From Echinicola jeungdonensis (GTDB taxonomy: Bacteria > Bacteroidota > Bacteroidia > Cytophagales > Cyclobacteriaceae): DNA of 64,000 nt. Positions within the stretch are counted from its first letter, which is position 1; each line of letters opens with the position of its first letter. Where the stretch lies: NCBI RefSeq assembly GCF_030409905.1, contig NZ_JAUFQT010000002.1:1034265-1098264 (forward strand), read 5' to 3'. The notes under the pieces are model-generated. The model saw only the letters and a program-made list of their open reading frames with translations. It did not search any database and was not told the origin of the DNA. The translations under genes were made by a program, and so were the position numbers. Shown one piece after another: positions 47,024-56,900 of this stretch.

Positions 47024-47295
47024 TTTTAATAAGGATCAGTCAAACTTGTTCTCAAGACATGATTCAGCAACAAAGGAAGTGGGTAAATCAATTACTAAAA
47101 AATGAAATAGATCAAACGGACGGAAATATCGACTGAATGGTCATTTCCCCAGACGAAGCCCTTTAGGAATATTATTATTATAGCCCAAAGAGGAAAACCC
47201 GGGCTTCATAGGTAAAAACCTTTCATTGGTCGATTAACTTTTCCTGTTTTGCCGGGATTATTTTATGTTTAAAGAATTAAATTGACCTGTACTGA

Positions 47296-48372
47296 ATGAA
47301 ACCATCCCTTGTCCTTCATAAAAACATTACCGTTTTAATCCATATTTTAGGGTGGATACTGATGGGAACCTTGTTTTTCCTATTAACTCCATTGTCCTGG
47401 AACGTAGCCCTTCCCCATCAGTTTTGGGTTAGACAGGTTACCTTTTTCATCCTTTTGATAGGTTTATTTTATATCAATCAGCATTTATGGGTTCCCAACT
47501 TGCTGTTTAAGTCACGTGTGGGTTGGTTTTTATTATTGACAATTGGGGTCAGTGTAATCCTCATGTACTTCCTGGAATACTATGAAAACTGGTTGGGTCT
47601 TCCCAAACTGATGCACCAGGCCTTTCACCCTGAAGAGGAATATATCCCCAGAAAGAAACCTCTCCCCTTCCATATTTTTAACCTGATCGTGGCTTTTCTT
47701 ACCCTTGGGATCAGCACCAGTGTGGCGGCGGTAAAAAAATGGCAGGCAGATGAGTTCCTTAGACAGCAACTGGACCAACAAAGAATTAAATCGGAGCTAT
47801 CTTATCTCAAAGCCCAAATCAATCCCCATTTTTTCTTCAATACCCTCAACAATATTTATTCCCTTACCAACATTGATGTGGAAAGGGCCCAAACTGCCCT
47901 GCACAAACTTTCCAGGTTGATGCGTTATGTGCTTTATGAAACAGAAAAGGGCCAGACCCTATTGAGTAGGGAAATTGATTTTATTAAAGACTATATTGAG
48001 TTAATGAAATTGCGGATATCTGAGAAGGTAAAAATTAACTTGGATATACAGGAACAGATGGAGGAAAAATGCATTGCGCCCATGATATTGCTTCCTTTTA
48101 TTGAAAACTGCTTCAAACATGGCATCAGCTCTCAGCAACAAAGTGTTATCACAGTGAAACTATCTGAAAAGGACCAGGTATTGCACCTATATACCTGCAA
48201 CAATATCATTTCTTCTTATTCCAATAGCCCTGAATCGCAAGCAAAGGGTATTGGCCTTACCAATACAAAAAGGAGGCTTTCATTGCTTTATGCTCAACGG
48301 TTTCAATTGGAAATCGATGATCAAAATCCGGAAAATGAATACCGCGTCAACCTAAAAATCCACCTGGCATGA
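47296..48372 (+). CDS. LytS/YehU-type sensor histidine kinase
   Basis: This 358-residue membrane kinase has four predicted helices within residues 10-150 (TVLIHILGWILMGTLFFLLTP, VTFFILLIGLFYINQHL, FLLLTIGVSVILMYFLEYY and a fourth). The His_kinase domain (PF06580) carries the phosphoacceptor in LKAQINPHFFFNTLNNIYSL and RLMRYVLYE. The ATPase has PFIENCFKHGI and GIGLTNTKRRL. It forms a two-gene operon with the LytTR regulator (4-bp overlap). The signal is unknown. Confidence 0.94.
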   Translation: MKPSLVLHKNITVLIHILGWILMGTLFFLLTPLSWNVALPHQFWVRQVTFFILLIGLFYINQHLWVPNLLFKSRVGWFLLLTIGVSVILMYFLEYYENWLGLPKLMHQAFHPEEEYIPRKKPLPFHIFNLIVAFLTLGISTSVAAVKKWQADEFLRQQLDQQRIKSELSYLKAQINPHFFFNTLNNIYSLTNIDVERAQTALHKLSRLMRYVLYETEKGQTLLSREIDFIKDYIELMKLRISEKVKINLDIQEQMEEKCIAPMILLPFIENCFKHGISSQQQSVITVKLSEKDQVLHLYTCNNIISSYSNSPESQAKGIGLTNTKRRLSLLYAQRFQLEIDDQNPENEYRVNLKIHLA

Positions 48373-49100
48373 AAATCAATTGTATCGCTGTAGATGATGA
48401 ACCCCTTGCCCTGGAAATGATCAGTAAGTTTATCGGCCAAACTTCATTTTTGAACTTGATGGGTAAATTTGAAAATGCAATCGATGCCCTGGCTTTTATT
48501 CATAAAGAACCGGTAGACTTGGTTTTTCTGGATATCCAAATGCCCGATCTTTCCGGGATGGAACTGGCCAGAATTATGGGCGCCAATAAAAAGGATTCCC
48601 CTTGCCGTATCATTTTCACTACTGCCTATAACCAATTTGCCATTGAAGGGTATAAAGTGGATGCCCTGGATTACCTGCTGAAGCCCTATAATTATGAGGA
48701 ATTTCTTAAGGCCAGCACCAAGGCTTTGCAGTTTTTTGAAAACCAAAAAAAATCCATAAAAAAAGTAGATGAAGTACCCGAATATATTTTTCTAAAGGTG
48801 GAATATCAATTGGTAAAAGTTTTGCTAAAGGACATTCTCTATGTGGAAGCGTACAAAGATTATGTCAAAGTCCACCTGGTGGACAAACCCCATCCTCTCC
48901 TATCCCTGACAAGCCTTAAAAACATGGAGGAATTGCTCCCCTCCAATAAATTTATGCGTGTCCACCGGTCCTTTATTGTAGCCCTGGACCATATCCACTC
49001 CATTACCAAAAACAGCATTCAAATTGGGAAATCCACCATCACGGTAAGTGAAAATTATAAGGAGAATTTTTTGAAGTTTTTGAATCGTTGGATGGGGTGA
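48369..49100 (+). CDS. LytTR family response regulator
   Basis: This 243-residue regulator has an N-terminal receiver (CIAVDDEPLALEMI with acidic pocket; phosphoacceptor Asp in LVFLDIQMPDLSGMEL; lysine in YLLKPYN) and a C-terminal LytTR DNA-binding domain (about residues 140-243: ILYVEAYKDYVKVHL, FMRVHRSFIVALDHI). It should activate or repress promoters with direct-repeat sites when phosphorylated by the overlapping kinase. The receptor gene on the other side of the kinase is the nearest candidate target. Confidence 0.95.
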   Translation: MKINCIAVDDEPLALEMISKFIGQTSFLNLMGKFENAIDALAFIHKEPVDLVFLDIQMPDLSGMELARIMGANKKDSPCRIIFTTAYNQFAIEGYKVDALDYLLKPYNYEEFLKASTKALQFFENQKKSIKKVDEVPEYIFLKVEYQLVKVLLKDILYVEAYKDYVKVHLVDKPHPLLSLTSLKNMEELLPSNKFMRVHRSFIVALDHIHSITKNSIQIGKSTITVSENYKENFLKFLNRWMG

Positions 49101-49536
49101 TTTTAATGGTAAAACCCTTCAAGGTTTTGAACCCTTGAAGGGTTACTCCAACAACGTTTGGCTAGGTCATCCCCACTTATTGTTTTATATTAATTTTAGC
49201 CCTATTTATTCCCTCCTCTCCGATAAAACCCGATTCCCTTAATCTTAAAAAATACCGCAATTTAGGTATTTCATTAATGTGCTCCATTATTTAAATTAGA
49301 ATGCTAATCACCGGATCTTTTTTTGAAGAAGCTAGCGGAAAGGGCAAATTTCACCTAATAAAGGTAATTATTTTCACTATAAAATGGTTATTTTAGAGAT
49401 TACGAGATTAATTCTAAGCATCTTATTCAAAAAAAGGAGAGCGCAGTTTGTATTCAAAAATTCTATTTTTGATGCTTGTAAACATCTTTTTTAATCCATG
49501 TTTTTCGGTCTTTAATGACCCATAAAGTAAAATTTT
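49101..49536. other. Intergenic region with a REP-like hairpin
   Basis: About 435 bases without a gene. Apart from the hairpin at 49113-49144 I see only AT-rich sequence leading to the HIRAN gene promoter. Confidence 0.5.
49113..49144. repeat. 12-bp stem hairpin, REP-like, after the LytTR gene
   Basis: AACCCTTCAAGG and CCTTGAAGGGTT form a perfect 12-bp stem with an 8-base loop, 12 bp after the regulator stop. No T-run follows, so it is better read as a dispersed REP palindrome, though it may slow transcription. Confidence 0.6.
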
Positions 49537-50013
49537 ATGAAACTTAACCGAAAGGAATTTTTGAAATCGGCTGGACTGGGAGGCATATCCCTGATTTTAC
49601 CAGGCTCTTCTCCTAAAGCTGAATTGGTTACCAACCTGATTGCCAAGCCCATCCAAATATATGACAATTACCTGCTTGGGGTCCAGTATTATTCTTTAAA
49701 TAAATGTTTTGGGAAAATCCGGGCAGGTGACCTGGTAATCTTGGAACAATTTTCAGAACACGAACATGACCGTATTGCAGTTGGGGTAAAATGGGAAAAT
49801 ATGTTTCTGGGGTATTTACCTGCTTATGAAAACATTGTCCTGGCCAACCTGATGGATGCTGGTGCCAGGTTAAATGCCATGGTTAATGCTAAACTTTCTT
49901 TGCATCAATTTGGAATAGGCATCTGGACTAATCTGATCGTCCCAGAAAAGGAAGCTACAGAGAAACTTAGTAACAAGGCAGCAGATGATGTGGATGATGG
50001 ATATAGGAGGTAG
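49537..50013 (+). CDS. Exported HIRAN-domain protein
   Basis: This 158-residue protein begins KLNRKEFLKSAGLGGISLILP, a Tat-like signal (R-K-E-F-L-K followed by a hydrophobic stretch). The HIRAN domain covers about residues 40-130: YLLGVQYYSLNKCFGKIRAGD, LEQFSEHEHDRIAVGVKW, FLGYLPAYENIVLANLMDAG. HIRAN domains bind 3' ends of single-stranded DNA in HLTF-type proteins; an exported version must have another role. It is next to cas9 (149 bp), with the antisense tracrRNA in between. A functional tie to CRISPR is not shown. Confidence 0.85.
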   Translation: MKLNRKEFLKSAGLGGISLILPGSSPKAELVTNLIAKPIQIYDNYLLGVQYYSLNKCFGKIRAGDLVILEQFSEHEHDRIAVGVKWENMFLGYLPAYENIVLANLMDAGARLNAMVNAKLSLHQFGIGIWTNLIVPEKEATEKLSNKAADDVDDGYRR

Positions 50014-50100
50014 AAAAAGAAAGGCGAGTTGCCCCGCCTTGAATGTTTTCACAACGGAATAATCCTTATTGTGAATTGCTTTCAGAATTATGATTTCAAT
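50013..50100 (-). ncRNA. tracrRNA of the type II-C CRISPR-Cas system
   Basis: Plus-strand bases 50069-50091 are identical over 23 nt to the crRNA-sense CRISPR repeat, from its second base, so the minus-strand transcript carries the anti-repeat ATAATTCTGAAAGCAATTC plus ACAA. Downstream on the minus strand the tail reads AATAAGGATTATTCCGTTG and ends in the hairpin AAGGCG...CGCCTT (50021-50040) followed by TCTTTTT. Ends are estimated: the 3' end by the terminator, the 5' end by the anti-repeat. It lies between the HIRAN gene and cas9, opposite to the cas genes. Confidence 0.9.
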
Positions 50101-50161
50101 TTAGGAATGAATTTTAAAAAGGCAATAAAAAAGTTAAATAAAGAATAAATTAAATTATAAT

Positions 50162-53100
50162 ATGAAAAGAATATTAGGACTGGATTTGGGAACAAACTCT
50201 ATTGGGTGGGCTTTGGTTGCGCAAAACTTTGAGGAAAAGCAAGGTGAAATACTTGGAATGGGAAGTAGGATTATTCCGATGAGTCAGGATATTTTAGGAG
50301 AATTTGGAAAAGGAAATTCAGTTTCCCAAACGGCTGAAAGAACAGGTTTCAGAGGAACCCGAAGACTCCGCGAGAGACATTTACTCCGTAGGGAAAGGCT
50401 ACATCGTATTTTGAATATTTTGGGATTTCTCCCTAAGCATTACTCTTCACAAATAGATTTCGAGAATCGCCTTGGCAAGTTCAAGAGGGAAATGGAGCCC
50501 AAACTGGCTTTTAATAATAAAGAATTCATCTTCAAAAAATCATTTGAGGAGATGCTTGTTGATTTCAAGAAGTGTCAACCACAGTTATTAGAAGAAGGAA
50601 AACTAATCCCTTATGACTGGACAATCTATTTCCTACGAAAAAAAGCACTTTCTCAGAAAATTGAAAAAGAGGAGCTCGCTTGGGTCATCCTAAATTTTAA
50701 TCAAAAGCGGGGGTACTATCAGTTTAGAGGAGAAGAGGAGGAAGAAAATCCTAATAAATTGGTCGAGTTTTATTCATTGAAAATTATCGATATAAAAGCT
50801 GAAGAAACTAATAAAAAGGGAGAGACTTGGTATTCACTGATTCTCGAAAATGGATGGGTTTATAGACGTTCAAGTAAAACAGATTTATACGATTGGAAAG
50901 ATAAAGTCAGGGATTTCATTGTTACTACTGACCTGGATGAGGATGGCTCAATTAAAAGGGATAAAGAGGGAAATGAAAAAAGGAGCTTTAGAGCCCCAAA
51001 GGAAGATGATTGGACACTAATCAAAAAGAAAACCGAACAGGAAATTGACCATTCTAGTAAAACGGTAGGTGCATATATCTACGACACACTATTACAAAAC
51101 CCAAGTCAAAAAGTAAAGGGCAAATTAGTCCGTACTATTGAACGTAAATTCTACAAAGAAGAATTAAAGGCTATTCTGGAAAAACAAAAGGCATTTCATC
51201 CTGAATTAACGGATGAAGGTTTGTACAACGAATGTGTGAGAGAACTATACAGAAACAATGATGCACACCAATGGGCATTAAGCAAAAAGGATTTTACACA
51301 CCTTTTCCTTGAGGATATCATTTTTTACCAACGGCCTCTAAAAAGCCAAAAATTTAATATAGGAAAATGCTCGTTAGAGTACAGAAATTTCAGGATTAAC
51401 GGAGAAAGGAAAACCAAATACCTGAATGCTGTCCCCAAATCCAATCCTTATTATCAAGAATTCAGGGTTTGGCAATGGATGTATAACCTTAAGATCTACA
51501 AAAAGGAGGATGAAGTTGATGTAACTGGCCAGTTTCTATCCAACATTGAAGATTGGGAAAATCTTTTTGAGTTTTTGATGAGGCAAAAAGAGGTAGACCA
51601 TAAGATTATATTGAAACATTTGCTTACCTCTAAAGAACTGAAGGGAAAAGCGTTAAATGCAGAAACTGCAAAGTACCGATGGAATTACGTGTATGATTCT
51701 GTAAAGGATGAATCAAAAAATATCCCTGTAATGAAACTGGTTATGAAATCAGGAGAAGATTAAAAAAAGTCGAAAATATGTCTTTTGATTTCTTCACAAG
51801 AGAAATTGAGTACAATTTGTGGCATATTATCTACTCAGTCACAGATAAAATAGAATATGAAAAAGCCCTGAAAACCTTTGCTGAAAAACACCGATTGGAT
51901 GTCAATTCCTTTGTGGAAAATTTCAAAAAGTTCCCCCCGTTTAAAAGCGAGTACGGCCCTTTTTCTCTAAAAGCCATTAAAAAATTATTACCCTTATTAC
52001 GTTTAGGAAAATATTGGAGTTGGGATGCTATTGATGAAAAAACAAAAAGCAGGATTGATAAAGTCACAACTGGTGAATTTGATGAAAAGATCAAAAATAG
52101 GGTTAGGGAGAAAGCAATTAATTTAACCGAGTACCATCATTTTCAAGGCTTACAGCTTTGGTTAGCAAGCTATATTGTTTATGATAGACATTCCGAAGCT
52201 GATATTAGTAAAAAATGGAATTCGGTTGTTGATTTGGATGGTTATATCAAAGATTTCAAGCAGCACTCACTGCGTAACCCCATTGTAGAGCAAGTAGTAA
52301 CCGAAACCCTCAGGGTAGTAAGGGATATTTGGCAAGAATACGGCGAAGGGAAGAAAGATTTCTTTGATGAAATCCATGTGGAATTGGGGCGGGAAATGAA
52401 AAATCCTGCAGATAAGCGCAAACAAATAACTAACCAAATTACGGATAATGAAAACACCAATCTTCGTATAAAAGCTTTACTAACTGAACTCAAGAATGAT
52501 ACAGGTTTTGAGAATGTTCGTCCATATTCACCAATGCAGCAGGAAATTCTTAAAATTTATGAAAATGGAGTGCTCAATTCCAATATTGAAATTCCAGAGG
52601 ATATAGAAAAGATCAGCAAAAAGGCCATCCCTACTTCTTCGGAATTATTGCGCTATAAGCTTTGGCTTGAACAAAAATATCGTTCCCCGTATACAGGTGA
52701 AATCATTCCATTTACAAAGCTTTTTACTTCTGAATATGAAATCGAACACATTATTCCACAAAGCCGATACTTTGATGACAGTTTCAGCAATAAAGTAATA
52801 TGTGAAGCTTCCGTGAACAAATTAAAAGACAATCAAATAGGTTTAGAATTTATAAAAAACCATCACGGAGAAATAGTAGAAAATGGTTTTGGCAAGAGCG
52901 TAAAAATATTTGAGGTCAGGACATATGAAACTTTTGTAAAAGACCATTACTCCAAATCCTTTTCAAAGCGGAACAAATTGCTCATGGAGGAAATTCCGGA
53001 GAAGATGATCGAGCGCCAAATAAATGACACTCGTTACATAAGCAAGTATATTTCAGCAGTCCTATCCAATATAGTCCGTTCAGAAACTAATGATGAAGGC

Positions 53101-54758
53101 ATCAATTCCAAAAATCTTATTCCAGGTAACGGAAAAATCACTGCTACCCTTAAACAGGATTGGGGGTTGAATGATATTTGGAATGGGATAATCTTAACCC
53201 GCTTCGAACGGATGAATCAGCTTACCAATTCAAAAGGTTTTACAAGCTGGAACAAAAATCATCAAAAATACTTACCCACCGTGCCTCTTGAGTTGTCAAA
53301 AGGTTTCCAAAAAAAGAGAATTGACCACAGACACCATGCTTTAGATGCTTTGGTTATAGCTTGTGCAACACGTGATCACGTCAACCTTTTAAATAACCAA
53401 TATGCAAAATCTAAGGAACGCTTTGATCTAAATAGGAAACTAAGAAAATATGTAAAAGTCGCTTACTCCCACCCAAAAACCAAAGATAGAATTGAAAGAG
53501 AGGTGCCAAAAGATTTCCAAAAACCCTGGGAAACTTTTACAATTGATTCCAGAAACGCTTTAGAAACCATAGTAATAAGTTTCAAGCAAAACCTTAGGGT
53601 GATAAATAAAGCTACTAATAAATATGAAAAATGGATTAAAAAAAACGGCCAAAAGTCCAAAGAAATAGTGGAACAAAAAGGACTTAACTGGGCTATTAGG
53701 AAGCCAATACATAAAGACACTGTCTCTGGACTAATTAAGCTTCGAAAAAAGAAGAAAGTTTCTCTTGGAGTTGCATTGGACAATATTTCGGATATCGTCA
53801 ATAAGCCGTTGAGAAAGGAAGTTCAATCCTTAGCAAGATTGAAATATGATAAAAATCTTTTGACCAAGTATTTTAAGGACAGAAAATACAAGTGGAAAAC
53901 TCAAGATATTTCTAGAGTAGAAATTTATTATTGGGAAAATGACTTAGTAGCAACACGTACAAGCTTAGATACTTCATTCAATGAAAAACGGATTAAAGGA
54001 TCAATTACAGATACCGGAATCCAAAAAATTCTACTGGCCCATTTAGAAAAATATAAAAACAGGGTTGATGAAAAAGGCAAATCTATGGCACCAGAACAGT
54101 TGGCCTTCACCCCAGAAGGAGTTGATGAGATGAACAAAAATATCATTCAACTCAATGGGGGAAATTTCACAAGCCCATATTAAAGGTAAGAACTTATGAA
54201 CCAAAAGGGAACAAATTTAAAGTAGGAGAAACGGGGAATAAGAGGAAGAAATATGTGGAAGCTGCCAAAGGCACCAACCTATTTTTTGCCATATATCAAA
54301 ATGGTGAGGGGAAGCGAAGCTATGATACCATCCCTTTGAATATTGTGATAGAAAGGCAAAAACAGGGGCTGACTTCTGTCCCAGAGATTAACGAAAAAGA
54401 AGAAAAATTACTGTTTTATTTATCTCCAAATGATTTGGTGTATGTGCCAAATGAGGATGAAAACATTGACACCATTGACTTTAATAATCTAACCAAGGAA
54501 CAAACAGAAAGGATATACAAAATGGTGAGTTCTTCAGGAAATCAATGTTTTTTCCTTAGACAAGACGTATCTACCGCCATTGTAAATAAAGTTGAATATT
54601 CAGCGCTTAATAAAATGGAAAGAAGTGTAAATGGTGTGATGATAAAAGAATTTTGTTCTAAGCTTAATACAGATAGACTTGGAAATATCAAAAGTGTCCA
54701 TAACAAATCAGGAATAATAAAAATAGGAAACCACGAGTATGAAAATAAAGAAGTTTAA
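50162..54758 (+). pseudogene. cas9: Cas9 (type II-C), interrupted by two single-base losses
   Basis: Three frames (50162-51763, 51778-54183 and the one ending at 54758) form one Cas9 of 1532 residues once two -1 shifts are made, near 51730 (PV|NETGYEIRRRLKKVEN) and 54177 (TSP|ILKVRTYEPKGNKF). All nuclease residues are present: RuvC-I ILGLDLGTNSIGWAL (Asp8), arginine-rich bridge helix GFRGTRRLRERHLLRRE, RuvC-II IHVELGREM (about Glu741), HNH YEIEHIIPQSRYFDDSFSNK (about His863 and Asn886), RuvC-III HRHHALDALVIAC (about His1059 and Asp1062). It is an RNA-guided DNA endonuclease using the adjacent tracrRNA and array. As sequenced no full-length protein is made; assembly error or true decay are the alternatives. 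Confidence 0.93.
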
Positions 54759-54871
54759 TGGAGAGCTTAAAAACAGGAAACTAGATAATTCATTCACCAA
54801 CAAATCCAAAAAGGGATTTCCAAACACTTACAAAGACACCTTAAGGCATATTCTCATTCTAGAAAATATCA

Positions 54872-54904
54872 AAACCTGTCAGGTCTCCCAGACCTGACAG
54901 GTTT
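54872..54904. repeat. Perfect 15-bp REP hairpin upstream of the RAYT gene
   Basis: AAACCTGTCAGGTCT and AGACCTGACAGGTTT flank a CCC loop. It sits 25 bp before the RAYT start and 114 bp after the cas9 stop. This type of palindrome is the usual substrate-like element near REP-associated tyrosine transposases. Confidence 0.88.
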
Positions 54905-54928
54905 GAATATGCACAAACCACCAATCTT

Positions 54929-55534
54929 ATGGAACAAGGCCAATCCTACCATATTTACAAACACGCCAACCTGCCCGTCCGGCAAGCGAGTGGCTCGGAG
55001 GATATTTTCCGGGAGGAGGAAAATTATCGTTTTTTTCTCCAACAGTATAGCAAATACTTAGGGAATGTAGTGGACACCTATGCTTTTTGCTTGATGCCCA
55101 ATCATTTTCATTTTTTGGTTGGGGTAAAGTCTGAGGAAGCCTTGAAGAAAACTTTTCCAAAGTTTGAAACTTTGGGAAAGTTAATCTCCAAGCAATTTTC
55201 AAACTTTTTCAGTTCTTATGCCCAAACTTTCAACAAAAAGTATAAACGAAAAGGAAGTTTGTTTATCAATAACTTCAGGAGAAAACCAATCCAAACAACA
55301 TCCCAATGGCAGGAAATCTTCCTGTATTTCCATCTCAACCCAATAAAACACGAGTTTGCCACATCGGTAAACGATTGGAAATGGTCAGGCTGGCATGCTT
55401 ATAAATATTTAGAAAAGAAGTCTCTATTAGAGCGTACCTATTTTATGAACTTCTTTGATGGAATATTTCATATCAATGATATGATGGAGGTAAAAAGGGA
55501 GATATTATTAAATAAGAACCTGGAAATAGAGTAA
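54929..55534 (+). CDS. REP-associated tyrosine transposase (RAYT, Y1/IS200-like)
   Basis: This 201-residue Y1_Tnp-superfamily protein has an N-terminal YHIYKHAN, the HUH motif in FCLMPNHFHFLVGV (two metal-binding histidines), and the C-terminal block KRKGSLFINNFRRKPIQ with LYFHLNPIKH. Relative to the usual family start, seven residues (LPVRQAS, 54971-54991, GC-rich) look like an in-frame insertion before GSEDIFREEENY. RAYTs nick and rejoin REP hairpins and are often single-copy, domesticated proteins. It lies between cas9 and cas1 on the same strand, only 17 bp before cas1, so it may be read with the cas operon. Confidence 0.9.
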   Translation: MEQGQSYHIYKHANLPVRQASGSEDIFREEENYRFFLQQYSKYLGNVVDTYAFCLMPNHFHFLVGVKSEEALKKTFPKFETLGKLISKQFSNFFSSYAQTFNKKYKRKGSLFINNFRRKPIQTTSQWQEIFLYFHLNPIKHEFATSVNDWKWSGWHAYKYLEKKSLLERTYFMNFFDGIFHINDMMEVKREILLNKNLEIE

Positions 55535-55551
55535 GTAATAAACTTATAAAA

Positions 55552-56784
<1,233 letters not shown>

Positions 56785-56900
56785 TCATTTGAAAAATGAA
56801 ATTGGCCTACTATCCTTTTTAACAACCCAAAAACAGCTTGATTTTTTATTTCTAAATATCAACTTAAACAACAGCATACCAACCACTTACATGGAGGTAT
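56785..56900. promoter_or_regulatory. Cas2-proximal flank of the CRISPR array (leader candidate)
   Basis: This AT-rich stretch between cas2 and the first repeat lies opposite to the degenerate end, so it is the likely site of spacer insertion. It includes a 10-bp inverted repeat, ACAGCATACC (56871-56880) and GGTATGCTGT (56896-56905), whose right arm runs 5 bp into the first repeat. Confidence 0.6.

Noticed and set aside
49537..50013. HIRAN protein as a Cas accessory factor
   Set aside because: There is only proximity. It has an export signal and is separated from cas9 by the opposed tracrRNA gene; listed as a curiosity only.
51725..54185. Programmed ribosomal frameshifting as the cause of the two Cas9 breaks
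   Set aside because: The sequences at 51728-51733 (GTAATG) and 54175-54180 (CCATAT) are not slippery heptamers, and no stimulatory hairpin was seen just downstream. A lost base fits better.
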